Part shown: in pieces, positions 47,032 to 55,792 of the stretch
Layout: each line of letters opens with the position of its first letter
Numbering within the stretch: position 1 is the stretch's first letter
Source: Sinorhizobium arboris LMG 14919
GTDB taxonomy: Bacteria; Pseudomonadota; Alphaproteobacteria; Rhizobiales; Rhizobiaceae
Reading direction: 5' to 3'
NCBI RefSeq assembly: GCF_000427465.1
Contig: NZ_ATYB01000014.1
Coordinates: 2,844,058 to 2,908,057 of the forward strand
DNA: 64,000 bases
Notes under the pieces: model-generated
What the model saw: the letters and a program-made list of their open reading frames with translations, nothing else
Databases searched by the model: none
Told to the model about the DNA's origin: nothing
Translations under genes and position numbers: made by a program

Positions 47032-48231
47032 ATGAACCTATTCGGCACATTGAGGGCGCCGCGCGAACTCTTGTTCGGATCCCGCCAGCGCCATGCGCTC
47101 GCCGGCGCTGCCGCTCGGCTTGGACGGCGCGCACTGGTCGTCACGGATGGGCGTCTTGCGGCGGAGGCGGATTTCCTCACGCTTGTCGGACAGCTCGAAG
47201 AGGCGAGTCTCGCGGTCCTGGTCGATAGTTCCACTTTGCCGGACGTTCCGGTCGAGTCAGCGATCGCAAGCGCTGAGGGGGCCAGAGGCTTCGCTCCCGA
47301 CCTCATCGTCGGTGTCGGCGGCGGCTCCTGCCTCGACATGGCGAAATGTGTCGCGCTTCTCCTGACGCATGGCGGGCGGCCACAGGATTACTATGGAGAG
47401 AACGCCGTTCCCGGACCGGTCATGCCGATCATCGCTGTCCCCACCACCGCCGGCACCGGCTCGGAGGTCACCCCGGTCGCGGTGCTGTCGGATTCGGAGC
47501 GCACCCTGAAGGTGGGTATCTCAAGTCCATATTTGATCCCTACGGTATCGATCTGTGACCCCGAGCTGACCCTTTCCTGCCCGCCCGGACTCACGGCAAT
47601 CGCTGGTGCCGACGCGCTGACGCATGCGATCGAGGCATTGACCGCGATCCGGCGCGAGCCCGTCCCCGGCATTGCGCAGCAGCGTGTGTTTGTCGGTAAG
47701 AACGAGCTTTCTGACCAGTTCGCCCTGGGTGCCATCGCCCATCTGTGGCAGGGCCTGGAAGCGGCATGCAGCAACGGTTCGGACATAGCGGCCCGCGAAA
47801 AAGTGATGCTCGGAGCGACGCTGGCCGGTCTCGCCTTCGGTGCTGCGGGAACCGCGGCCGCCCATGCCATCCAGTACCCCGTGGGCGCTCTGACCCACAC
47901 CGCGCACGGCGTCGGCGTTGCCTGCCTGATGCCCTATGTCATGACCTGGAATGCTCCGGTGATAGAAGAGGAGCTCGCAAGGATCGCGCAGGCGGTCGGC
48001 CTGGATGGAGCCGAAGCGGTGATCCCTGCCGTCTCCTCGCTCTTCGAACGGATCGGCATCCCGAAAACACTAGGCGATCTCGGCCTGAGGCACGAACAGA
48101 TCGATTGGGTGGCGGAGCAGAGCTCCGGCATTACTCGCCTTGTCCAGAACAACCCCCGTCCGCTCAACGCCAACGAAATGCGTAAGCTCGTCGCCGCTGC
48201 CTTCAGCGGTGACCGGGCCAGCCTGAACTGA
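47032..48231 (+). CDS. Iron-containing alcohol dehydrogenase
   Basis: The 399-aa Fe-ADH family enzyme has the NAD motif VGVGGGSCLDMAK and PTTAGTGSEVTPVAVL. The metal-ligand region includes ADALTHAIEAL and two His segments (AHAIQYPVGALTHTAHG). Start ATG 47032 has GGAGGAA nine bases upstream. With the semialdehyde dehydrogenase that follows, the pair resembles the 4-hydroxybutyrate oxidation pair BlcB/BlcA of agrobacteria, but maleylacetate reductase-like or other alcohol substrates are possible. Confidence 0.9.
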   Translation: MNLFGTLRAPRELLFGSRQRHALAGAAARLGRRALVVTDGRLAAEADFLTLVGQLEEASLAVLVDSSTLPDVPVESAIASAEGARGFAPDLIVGVGGGSCLDMAKCVALLLTHGGRPQDYYGENAVPGPVMPIIAVPTTAGTGSEVTPVAVLSDSERTLKVGISSPYLIPTVSICDPELTLSCPPGLTAIAGADALTHAIEALTAIRREPVPGIAQQRVFVGKNELSDQFALGAIAHLWQGLEAACSNGSDIAAREKVMLGATLAGLAFGAAGTAAAHAIQYPVGALTHTAHGVGVACLMPYVMTWNAPVIEEELARIAQAVGLDGAEAVIPAVSSLFERIGIPKTLGDLGLRHEQIDWVAEQSSGITRLVQNNPRPLNANEMRKLVAAAFSGDRASLN

Positions 48232-48248
48232 CTTAAAAGGACCCTGCC

Positions 48249-49712
48249 ATGACGTTCCACGCAAAATTTTCCGGTTACGCCGACCCGGCATTCCACGCCC
48301 AGGGTCTCTACTTTGGCGGCGAATGGCACAGGGGCGGTGGCATCGCCGTTCTTGATCCTTCGACCGGCAAAAAGATTGCCGAGGTGGCCGATGCCACGGC
48401 CGAAGATGCATTGCGAGCGGTGGATGCGGCAGACGCTGCCGCTGCGGGATGGCGCGCTACCCCAGCGCGCCAGCGCTCGGAAATACTGCGCCGCTGGTTC
48501 CAGTTGATGATCCAGCACGCCGAGGAACTCGCAACGCTGATAGCGCTCGAAAACGGCAAGGCATTGCCCGATGCGCGCGGGGAAGTCGCCTATGCCGCCG
48601 AGTTTTTCCGCTGGTATGCGGAAGAGGCGACTCGCATTCCGGGCGAATTTCGACACACGCCATCCGGTTCGCACCATATTCTTGTCGATCATGAGCCGAT
48701 CGGCATCGCCGTCCTGATCACGCCGTGGAACTTCCCGGCCGCCATGGCCACGCGCAAAATCGGGCCTGCCCTGGCCGCAGGCTGCACCGTGATTCTGAAG
48801 CCGGCCTCCGAAACACCGCTGACGGCCTATGCCATGGCGCGTCTGGGCGAGGAGGCAGGTGTTCCGCCCGGCGTGGTCAACGTGCTCACCACGAGCAACC
48901 CGAGCGGCGTGACCAACGCGATGCTCGCCGATCCGCGCGTGCGCAAGCTCTCCTTCACGGGCTCGACGGGCGTCGGCCGCATTCTTCTGGCCGAAGCCGC
49001 CAAATCGGTCGTGAGCTGCTCCATGGAGCTCGGCGGCAACGCGCCGTTCCTCGTCTTTGACGACGCCGATCTCGAGGCCGCTCTCGATGGCGCCATGATC
49101 GCGAAGATGCGTAATGCAGGTGAAGCCTGCACAGCCGCCAACCGCTTCTATGTCCAGGCAGGCATCCACGATGCCTTCGTAGCGGGCCTTACCGCCCGGA
49201 TGGCCGCCCTGAAAATCGGCCCCGGTTATGACCCGCAGACGCAGTGCGGCCCGATGATCACGCGAAACGCCGTCAAGAAGATCGATCGGCTGGTCTCCGA
49301 CGCGATCGCGGCCGGCGCGCGTGCAACGACCGGCGGCAAGCCGCTTGAGGAAAGCGGTTATTTCTATCCCCCGACCGTACTTGAGAACGTTCCGACGGGC
49401 GCCTCGATCGCCCGCGAGGAGATCTTTGGGCCTGTTGCGCCGGTCTACCGGTTCGATACCGATGAGGAGGCCGTCAATCTTGCGAACGACACCGAGTATG
49501 GTCTTGCCGCCTACGTCTACACGCGCGATCTGAAACGCGCGATGCGCGTGGGGAAATGCCTCGAAACGGGCATGCTCGGTATCAATAGAGGTCTGATGTC
49601 GGATCCCGCCGCGCCCTTTGGCGGCGTCAAGCAGAGCGGACTCGGCCGGGAAGGAGGCGTGACCGGGATTCTGGAGTTCATGGAGGCAAAGTATTACGCA
49701 GTAGACTACTGA
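48249..49712 (+). CDS. NAD(P)-dependent succinate-semialdehyde dehydrogenase-like aldehyde dehydrogenase
   Basis: 487 aa, ALDH superfamily. It has PWNFPAAMATRKIGPALAAG, FTGSTGVGRILL, catalytic Glu in MELGGNAPFLVFDDAD and catalytic Cys in NAGEACTAANRFYVQ, followed by EEIFGPVAPVYRF. The GabD-type substrate loop context suggests succinate semialdehyde or a similar semialdehyde. It starts 17 bp after the Fe-ADH gene, in line with sequential oxidation of an alcohol to an acid. Confidence 0.92.
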   Translation: MTFHAKFSGYADPAFHAQGLYFGGEWHRGGGIAVLDPSTGKKIAEVADATAEDALRAVDAADAAAAGWRATPARQRSEILRRWFQLMIQHAEELATLIALENGKALPDARGEVAYAAEFFRWYAEEATRIPGEFRHTPSGSHHILVDHEPIGIAVLITPWNFPAAMATRKIGPALAAGCTVILKPASETPLTAYAMARLGEEAGVPPGVVNVLTTSNPSGVTNAMLADPRVRKLSFTGSTGVGRILLAEAAKSVVSCSMELGGNAPFLVFDDADLEAALDGAMIAKMRNAGEACTAANRFYVQAGIHDAFVAGLTARMAALKIGPGYDPQTQCGPMITRNAVKKIDRLVSDAIAAGARATTGGKPLEESGYFYPPTVLENVPTGASIAREEIFGPVAPVYRFDTDEEAVNLANDTEYGLAAYVYTRDLKRAMRVGKCLETGMLGINRGLMSDPAAPFGGVKQSGLGREGGVTGILEFMEAKYYAVDY

Positions 49713-49729
49713 TATCGAAGGAAGAGAAG

Positions 49730-50581
49730 ATGGCCCCACAGGACCTTTACCGAATTCGGGACTTCGTGCCCGATTTCGACGCGATCGCCGCCGAGTTCGC
49801 CGAACGCAGCCGCATATTTTCAGCCAGGGCGAAGGTCCTTGCAGACCTACGCTACGGCACACGCGCCCGTGAGGTCCTGGACGTCATCCTGCCGGAACGT
49901 CCGAAGGCCGGCGCCCCGCTGCATGTTTTTGTCCATGGCGGCTACTGGCGCTCCGGGGAAAAGGAGAACTACCGTTTCGTGGCCGCGCCTGTCCTTGCCG
50001 CCGGCGGCGTTGCGGCACTCGTTGAATACGACCTCATGCCCGGGACGCGGCTGAACGTGCTGGTCGATCAGGTTCGGCGGTCCGTCCTCTGGCTTCAGCA
50101 TCACGCTGCCGATTTTGGTGCAGACCCTCAGCGACTGACCGTTAGCGGTCATTCCGCTGGAGCTCATCTGGCGTCCTATCTCGCTGCGACGGGCCCGGAA
50201 GAAACCGGTGCGCGCGCGCTCCCTGAGCTTGCGGGTCTTCTCCTCGTCAGCGGCATCTACGATCTCTCCGGGATTCCGGACAGCTTCCTGCGCAGCGAAG
50301 CGCAGATGACGCCCTCGGAGGCAGCCGCCTGGACGCCGCTCACTTCCACCCATCATCAATGCGCTCGACGCATTATTGCCTATGGCGAGAACGAAACCGC
50401 TCCTTTTCTCGATCAGGCGTCGCAGTTTCAGGCACTGCTCGCCTCGTTGAACGAGGAGGCGGAGCTTCTCGGTGCACCCAGGCTCAATCACATGAGCGTG
50501 GTTCACGACCTGGCCGATCCGGATGGGTTCATCGGAAAACGGCTTTACAATCTCGTTGCGGGACAGGCTGCCGATATCTGA
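49730..50581 (+). CDS. Alpha/beta hydrolase (arylformamidase-like)
   Basis: The 283-aa esterase/amidase has an oxyanion-hole motif HVFVHGGYWRSGEKENYRF and nucleophile elbow SGHSAGAHLASYLA. The C-terminal NHMSVVHDLADPDG probably supplies the catalytic His. The closest pattern I know is bacterial kynurenine formamidase-type hydrolases. Last gene of the catabolic operon, 17 bp after the aldehyde dehydrogenase; it probably hydrolyses an ester, lactone or amide feeding the dehydrogenases. Confidence 0.85.
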   Translation: MAPQDLYRIRDFVPDFDAIAAEFAERSRIFSARAKVLADLRYGTRAREVLDVILPERPKAGAPLHVFVHGGYWRSGEKENYRFVAAPVLAAGGVAALVEYDLMPGTRLNVLVDQVRRSVLWLQHHAADFGADPQRLTVSGHSAGAHLASYLAATGPEETGARALPELAGLLLVSGIYDLSGIPDSFLRSEAQMTPSEAAAWTPLTSTHHQCARRIIAYGENETAPFLDQASQFQALLASLNEEAELLGAPRLNHMSVVHDLADPDGFIGKRLYNLVAGQAADI

Positions 50582-50709
50582 ACGAATATCGGTACCTCGG
50601 TTTGCATCACGCCCCATTTTTGGAGCTGTTATGAGGCGATATTGGCGCACAGACCTGCACGACTGGAGTAAAGCGGCTTGGATCGGTTGCATGCTGCTTC
50701 CCATCGCCC

Positions 50710-50910
50710 TCACCAGGGTGGGACGTCCGCCTGATCGCGGCTGATGCGGTCCAACGCCTCGGCCAGCAATATCTTGAACTCGCCGCGTTGCGCGTCCCGC
50801 ACAAGCCGTTGGATCCCGGGACGAAGAATCGTGCTGGAACCGGATATCGCCGCATCCTCATAGGAACCGGCGATCTGCCAGCGGTCGCGGCTCTCAACCG
50901 CTCGAAATCC
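50710..50910 (-). pseudogene. Relic of a serine recombinase (resolvase/invertase family)
   Basis: The minus frame ending at TGA 50712-50710 reads DRWQIAGSYEDAAISGSS, then ILRPGIQRLVRDAQRGEF and LLAEALDRISRDQADV. This is the resolvase-domain stretch of large serine recombinases (conserved E-D-A-x-SG and LxR-ISRD elements). The true N-terminus with the catalytic Ser and all the rest of the protein are missing. It is a decayed mobile-element gene. Confidence 0.75.
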
Positions 50911-51070
50911 TCCTCGCCATCTGCCTGCCGATCAGGCGGGCGATATCGAGCACCACTCTGTCTAGCTTCTGCAACGGCGCGATTTCCTCCCCGCCCTCTG
51001 CCTTTCCTTCCGGCCCGTTGTCATTGGCCGAAGGCCTCTGATCGCGCCTGCCTTTCCCAACGTCTTCCAT
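50894..51070 (-). pseudogene. Small protein of a recombinase cluster, frameshifted at its C-terminus
   Basis: ATG 51070 opens a 58-codon frame with QKLDRVVLDIARLIGRQMA. The +1-shifted frame continues as REDFERLRAA, the ending I expect for the short proteins that precede serine recombinases in rhizobial elements. So a one-base change truncates it. Together with the adjacent recombinase fragment it marks an old insertion. A long inverted repeat ends directly at the start codon. Confidence 0.5.
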
Positions 51071-51114
51071 GCCGCTTCCTGCCCTGTTTTCGAGTCAAAC
51101 AGGCAGGAAGCGGC
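51071..51114. repeat. Long inverted repeat (about 18 bp arms) after higBA
   Basis: GCCGCTTCCTGCCCTGTTT (51071-51089) pairs with AAACAGGCAGGAAGCGGC (51097-51114) with a single bulged base and a seven-base loop. It lies 114 bp after the higA stop and directly before a small frame. It is either a terminator for higBA or an end of the lost mobile element. Confidence 0.6.
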
Positions 51115-51227
51115 ACGGGATTCAGGCTGTGAAGGCATAAAGCCAAGCGTGCGGCGCTGGCGAAGCATCGGCGGCACCTAGGACGGGTAAAACGTCTGAG
51201 CATCCGTCGCCGCTTTGGTGATACCAG

Positions 51228-51536
51228 TCAGGCCGCATCCTTCAACGGACGCGCGCGTTCAACTCGCTCGCGTTCCTTCGGCGTGTTCATCACCTCCCAA
51301 AGATCGTTGCGCCGCTGCACGTTGAGCCAGAAGTCCGGGCTGTTGCCGAAGACACGGGCCAAGATCAAGGCTGTCGCCGCCGTTACGTTCCGGCGGTTGC
51401 CGCACAACTCGTTGACATGTTTGCGCTGGACACCCATCGCCTCGGCGAGCGCGCCCTGCGTCAGGCCCATCGGCTTCATGAATTCTTCGGTCAGTATCTC
51501 GCCGACAGTCGCCGGCTTGCGCTTGGTGGTCAGCAT
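51228..51536 (-). CDS. higA: HigA-family antitoxin (XRE-type)
   Basis: The 102-aa protein has the HigA opening TVGEILTEEFMKPMGLTQGALAEAMGV, an XRE helix-turn-helix (VQRKHVNELCGNRRNVTAATALILAR) and the family FGNSPDFWLNVQRRNDLWEV motif. It neutralises the HigB mRNA interferase and represses the operon. It lies 12 bp downstream of higB (toxin-first order, typical of higBA). Confidence 0.92.
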   Translation of the reverse strand: MLTTKRKPATVGEILTEEFMKPMGLTQGALAEAMGVQRKHVNELCGNRRNVTAATALILARVFGNSPDFWLNVQRRNDLWEVMNTPKERERVERARPLKDAA

Positions 51537-51548
51537 TTTGCCTCGCTC

Positions 51549-51845
51549 TCATCGGTAGCTGTGATCGTCCAGATAAATCCCGTCAGCCTCGCCGCGTTCG
51601 CCATCCCAGCGGAAAATCAGCCGCCATTGCTGGTTCACGCGGATCGAATGGAACCCTGCCAAATTCCCGCGCAGCTTCTCGAAGTGATTGCTGGGCGGCA
51701 CGCGCAAGTCCTGATCGGTTGTTGCATCATCGATCATCTGGAGTTTACGGAACAGCCGGGCTTCGAGATCAGACGGGATGTTGCGGGAATGGGCATCGTC
51801 CACGAAGAAAGCCCGCAACCAGTCATCCCGAAAGCCAACGATCAT
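51549..51845 (-). CDS. higB: HigB-family toxin (RelE superfamily mRNA interferase)
   Basis: The 98-aa RelE-fold ribosome-dependent RNase toxin. It has the family pattern RLFRKLQMIDDATTDQDLRVPPSNHFEKLRG, with the C-terminal SIRVNQQWRLIFRW and ADGIYLDDHSY that carry the catalytic/structural residues of HigB. First gene of the pair, behind a palindromic promoter (51859-51889). Confidence 0.92.
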   Translation of the reverse strand: MIVGFRDDWLRAFFVDDAHSRNIPSDLEARLFRKLQMIDDATTDQDLRVPPSNHFEKLRGNLAGFHSIRVNQQWRLIFRWDGERGEADGIYLDDHSYR

Positions 51846-51858
51846 TCCTCACCTCGAT

Positions 51859-51889
51859 TATGAGATAATGTACCGTACTATAACTCATA
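51859..51889 (-). promoter_or_regulatory. higBA promoter/operator palindrome
   Basis: Six-bp arms TATGAG and CTCATA enclose an AT-rich centre containing GTACGGTAC-type inner symmetry, 14 bp upstream of the higB start. HigA-type antitoxins bind such palindromes for autorepression. Confidence 0.5.
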
Positions 51890-52454
51890 TCGCAAGGGTG
51901 AGCCTGCCGACCCTTCCTTTGGCAATGCTGATAGGCAAAAGGTCAAACCGTCTGAAGTAAGCATTAGTTAACAAAACCTTTGCGAAAGAAGCCGCTTTCC
52001 AACACGGGAGCTCATATGGAGTGGGTTAATAGAATTCTTTCTATGATGAATGCTGCTCGCGGCGTTGCAAGTCTGCGCTCCCTCGAACTGGCAGACCTAT
52101 GGGCATTCTCCATGCCTGTCTCGGTATCGGTTTCGCAGCTATTGCTCAGCGAGAAAGCAGAAACTTTCCTGCGCGCATACGACTCCATGCCACGGATGAA
52201 AACCTGCATCTGACGGAGACTATCAGCATTCTGGTAGCCAGCGGTCTTGCCTGGTTTCTGATCAGCGGACAGGCATTCAGCGCCTTAATCTGCGGCATCA
52301 AGCACAAAAGGTGATATAGAGAACATGGCTTCCTACTCGCGATAGCAGTGGCAACACTGGCGCGGAGCCGCCGCTCTACAAGTGCCAATTAACCGAGAGC
52401 ACATCATGTGGGGAGGTGAACAGAACAGTTGAAAGCGCCGAGGGCCGGGGGAGG
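51890..52454. other. Gene-poor stretch after higBA
   Basis: About 560 bp with only one short frame worth listing (52016-52213). A second short hydrophobic frame at 52099-52314 overlaps it in another phase; together they look like fragments of lost genes. Confidence 0.45.
52016..52213 (+). CDS. Small hypothetical protein, doubtful
   Basis: 65 codons from ATG 52016, which has GGGAG five bases upstream. The sequence (MEWVNRILSMMNAARG, then SLRSLELADLWAFSM) is amphipathic and unlike any family I know. Only the good ribosome site supports it; it could be a fragment in the mobile-element scar. Confidence 0.35.
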   Translation: MEWVNRILSMMNAARGVASLRSLELADLWAFSMPVSVSVSQLLLSEKAETFLRAYDSMPRMKTCI

Positions 52455-53789
52455 ATGAGAAAAGTCGGTTGGAGAAGCGGACAGCTCATTATTTTGCTGG
52501 CTGCGGTCTGTTTGTTGGCGGTAGAGCGAGCCCACACCGCTGAAGAAAGATGCCGCATCCAAGTTCTGACTTCATATCCTGAAGAATTCTATCGCCCCTT
52601 CGTTGAGCGATTTTCTGCCGATCAAGGCATCAGCGTATGCGTCACCAACAAGAACACGATTGCACTGATCCGGCATGTGCGCGAGAAGCGCCGCCCGGAG
52701 CCTGATATCGTATGGGCGAGCTCGCCGACGGCTTTCAGGGCTTTGGATGCGGCCGGACTGTTAGCTCGCCGCCCCGAGATGGTCCGGAGTGCCTCTGATT
52801 TCGCCGGCATCGAGGTCGATGATCCGAATGGCTCACGCTTCGGCTTCGCGCTGTCCCGCATCGGCGTGATGTGGAGGCCGGGACATGACATGAGCATACC
52901 GGGTGCGATGTCGGACCTTGGATTGCCGTCTTACGCCGGCACACTCGGCCTCACCTCGCCCGCGCGAAGCGGCACCATGCACTTGTTCGTCGAGACAGTG
53001 CTGCAACACTACGGTTGGGAGGCTGGATGGGCATTGCTGTCGCGCATTGGTGGAAATGCGGCGACGATAACGGCTCGGAGTTTCGGAGTCCCGGAGGGCG
53101 TGGCGAAGGGACGGTTCAGTTTCGGGATCGGGATCGATTTTCTCGCGCAAGCCAATGAGGGGGGGCAGCGTCTCGGCTTCGCTGCCCTCTCGCCATCGAT
53201 CGTCTTTCCGGCGAGCGTTGCGATTACGGAACATTCGGATCAGGACAGGGGGGCGATGGCGTTTGTCGACTTCCTCCGGTCCGAAGCCGCTCAGAATCTG
53301 CTGCTACGCCCCAATCTTGCGCGCATTCCGATCACACCAGGACTGTGGGCGCAGGTGGGCTTCGAACCGGCGCAGGATGCTTCAGCATTTGACACGGCCC
53401 TGGCGGCGCGGCGCATCGCGGTCGTCAGCGCGCTCTTCGACGAGATGATCACGTATCGATATGTCGATCTGGTCGAGTTGTGGGCGGCAGTCCGGCGGTT
53501 CGAAAGGGACCAGCTGGTCATGGAATCAGGCACAGAGAAGGCACTGGTCGCCAATCTCAGGAACCTGCTGGAGGCTGTTCCCGTGGCGTCGTTCATGTCG
53601 GACGCTGCCGAGCTGGAGGAGGCGCTATCGGCTCTGCCGCTCGATTCTGACGCACAGCCGTCTGGATCAGGGATTGCCTTGCGCGACAGTTGGTCCCGTG
53701 ACTTCGACGAACGCTTCAGACGCGCCCGCGAACTTGTCGCGCGGATCGAGGCCTCCGGTCAAAGCCGAACGAAAGAAGCAGTCCAGTGA
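52455..53789 (+). CDS. Periplasmic binding protein of a three-component sensor (PgtC-like)
   Basis: 444 aa from ATG 52455, signal peptide RSGQLIILLAAVCLLAVERAHTA. A GTG at 52416 in the same frame is an alternative start. The fold is type II periplasmic binding: IQVLTSYPEEFYRPFVERF, PDIVWASSPTAFRALDA, SPARSGTMHLFVETVL and ARSFGVPEGVAKGRFSFGIG. It is a clear paralogue of the transport binding protein at 57336-58691. The stop overlaps the kinase start (GTGA), so it is likely the ligand-presenting partner of the kinase, as PgtC is in Salmonella phosphoglycerate sensing. The C-terminal 130 residues are helical. Confidence 0.8.
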   Translation: MRKVGWRSGQLIILLAAVCLLAVERAHTAEERCRIQVLTSYPEEFYRPFVERFSADQGISVCVTNKNTIALIRHVREKRRPEPDIVWASSPTAFRALDAAGLLARRPEMVRSASDFAGIEVDDPNGSRFGFALSRIGVMWRPGHDMSIPGAMSDLGLPSYAGTLGLTSPARSGTMHLFVETVLQHYGWEAGWALLSRIGGNAATITARSFGVPEGVAKGRFSFGIGIDFLAQANEGGQRLGFAALSPSIVFPASVAITEHSDQDRGAMAFVDFLRSEAAQNLLLRPNLARIPITPGLWAQVGFEPAQDASAFDTALAARRIAVVSALFDEMITYRYVDLVELWAAVRRFERDQLVMESGTEKALVANLRNLLEAVPVASFMSDAAELEEALSALPLDSDAQPSGSGIALRDSWSRDFDERFRRARELVARIEASGQSRTKEAVQ

Positions 53790-55792
53790 GACCGGCTTTC
53801 ACAACGCTCAGATGGAAGCTGGCGGCCTCCCTGGCAGTGATCGCTGGAGTGGCGGTGGCGGCGACACTGGTCACCGGCATAACGCTGGACCGCGTCAGTC
53901 GCTCGGTGGCCAATCTCGCCGTCGAGAACCTGGGCGCTTCCGCTGTCAATGCACGGTTCGCCGAGATCGGCCAGGCAATTCGCGTCGAGGTGCCGGCCTT
54001 AGGCGACGCGCAGACACAGTTCGAACGGGAGACAGCGCTTGAACGGTTGACGGATCATTTCGGAGGCATTCGAGAGTTGCTGGGGCAGGCGAAACGTAGC
54101 GAGGGCGGCTATTCGGTCGGTCTCGGCGACGTCATCTCCTCGCTTGAGGCCAATATCCGTGACCTGGACACGAATGTGGGCAAACGTTTTTTCCTGAAGT
54201 CAGCGCTTGCGCAACAGGTGACCCGGATCAACCGGTTGCATGGGGATTTTCTGCTCGAGGTCGAGCCCTTGCTGACAGATGCACGATTCAACGTCGGATC
54301 CGCGCTGCGGCATGCCGGAGGAACCGGCGGCGCACATGCGTTTCATCACGCACTCGTCGCAGAGGAGGTTCGCGCTACGGAGGCGCTCGGGCGGCTGCAC
54401 GCCAATGCAAATCTGGCAGTCGGCCTGATATTGCGGGCGGCAAGTGAGAACGAGTATCGGGCGATCGAGTATCTCCAGGGACGTCTGGCAGAGACGGTTG
54501 AGGAAGCGAATGAAACCGCCGCTATGCTTGTCGGGAACAGTAGCTCCATTACGCTGCGACAGTTGTGGCATCAACTCGCCAGATTTAGTGACGGCGAGGA
54601 CAGCCTGTTGAATCTGAAGCTTCGCGAAAGCGGACTTCTCTCAGAAAACATGCAATTGCAGGAGACGAGCGGCGCGCTCCTCACTAAGCTTGGAGACTTG
54701 GTCGCGGGGGCCGTTCGCGAGAGCGGCAGACGCTCGGAGCTGGCGTCCGAAGAAATCGCCGTCATCGTTTCGAATGCCCACCTGTTGAACGCTGCCAGCA
54801 CCGCGATCCTGCTGGCGCTGCTCCTAGCCTTCTCGGTCGTGTTCGTACGAGGGAAGCTCCTTCTGCGATTAATGGATGTTCTCTCGTCCATGCGTCTTAT
54901 TGCCGACGGCAAGACAGATATATCTGTACCCGTTTCAGGTCCCGATGAGATCGGCCAACTTGCCGATGCGGTTCGTCTGTTTCAGGACAAATCCCGAGCC
55001 CTTGACGTCCACGCAACCGAATTGAGGAGATCGAACGAGGCGCTTCTTGAGGAGATCGATCTTCGGCGGCGGGCGGAGACGGAGCTGAGGGAAACGCAGG
55101 CGGAACTTATACAGGCAGCAAAACTGGCCGCGCTTGGGCAGCTTTCGGCGGGCATCGCCCATGAATTCAACCAGCCGCTTATGGCCATGCGTTCCTATAC
55201 GCACAATGCGCTGCGCTATGTTGAGCGCGGCGATCTGGACAAGATCCGCGAGAAACTGGCCGACATGGACCGGGTGATCGGTCGGCTGTCGAAGTCGTCA
55301 AACCACTTGAAGCGGTTCGCGCGCCGCCCGCAGGAGGTGGTGACCCGGCACGACCTGTCGGATGTCGCGTCAAACGCGCTTTCCCTCTTCGAAGAACGCC
55401 TGGCACGGGAAGGGGTGCATGTCCGTTGGGATCGTCCCGAGCACCCGGTGCACGTCATGACCGAGCCAGCCCTTCTGGAGCAGGTGCTCGTCAACCTGAT
55501 CAGCAACGCGCTTGACGCTATGCGGGAGATTGCCTCACCTCAGCTTGTCGTTGGTGTGAGCGAGACGGGCAAACTCGCCCGCGTCAGCATCCGCGACAGT
55601 GGGGCCGGGTTCAGCGATGAGGTGCGTGATCGCCTGTTCGATCCCTTCTTCACGACCAAGCCACCCGGCGAGGGTCTCGGGCTCGGTCTGTCGATATCAT
55701 ACAATGTGATCCGGGATCTCGGCGGCAGGCTGGAGGTCAGGCGGGCACGAGGAGGCGGCGTCTTGGCAACCGTGGAGCTATTCAAGTCATGA
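53786..55792 (+). CDS. Membrane sensor histidine kinase (PgtB-like)
   Basis: 668-aa kinase from GTG 53786, overlapping the upstream stop. One transmembrane helix lies at about residues 10-35 and a second at about 335-355 (AASTAILLALLLAFSVVFV), with a periplasmic, helical sensor region of about 300 residues between. HAMP follows (SGPDEIGQLADAVRLFQDK), then a coiled coil. The phosphoacceptor is His459 in GIAHEFNQPL. The ATPase domain has NLISNALDAM, DSGAGF and EGLGLGLSIS. The long periplasmic domain is suited to read the bound state of the partner binding protein. Its stop overlaps the regulator start by four bases. Confidence 0.9.
   Translation: MRPAFTTLRWKLAASLAVIAGVAVAATLVTGITLDRVSRSVANLAVENLGASAVNARFAEIGQAIRVEVPALGDAQTQFERETALERLTDHFGGIRELLGQAKRSEGGYSVGLGDVISSLEANIRDLDTNVGKRFFLKSALAQQVTRINRLHGDFLLEVEPLLTDARFNVGSALRHAGGTGGAHAFHHALVAEEVRATEALGRLHANANLAVGLILRAASENEYRAIEYLQGRLAETVEEANETAAMLVGNSSSITLRQLWHQLARFSDGEDSLLNLKLRESGLLSENMQLQETSGALLTKLGDLVAGAVRESGRRSELASEEIAVIVSNAHLLNAASTAILLALLLAFSVVFVRGKLLLRLMDVLSSMRLIADGKTDISVPVSGPDEIGQLADAVRLFQDKSRALDVHATELRRSNEALLEEIDLRRRAETELRETQAELIQAAKLAALGQLSAGIAHEFNQPLMAMRSYTHNALRYVERGDLDKIREKLADMDRVIGRLSKSSNHLKRFARRPQEVVTRHDLSDVASNALSLFEERLAREGVHVRWDRPEHPVHVMTEPALLEQVLVNLISNALDAMREIASPQLVVGVSETGKLARVSIRDSGAGFSDEVRDRLFDPFFTTKPPGEGLGLGLSISYNVIRDLGGRLEVRRARGGGVLATVELFKS

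Noticed and set aside
52099..52314. Small hydrophobic protein of 71 codons
   Set aside because: It overlaps the better-supported 52016 frame, lacks a ribosome site and may be only a fragment.
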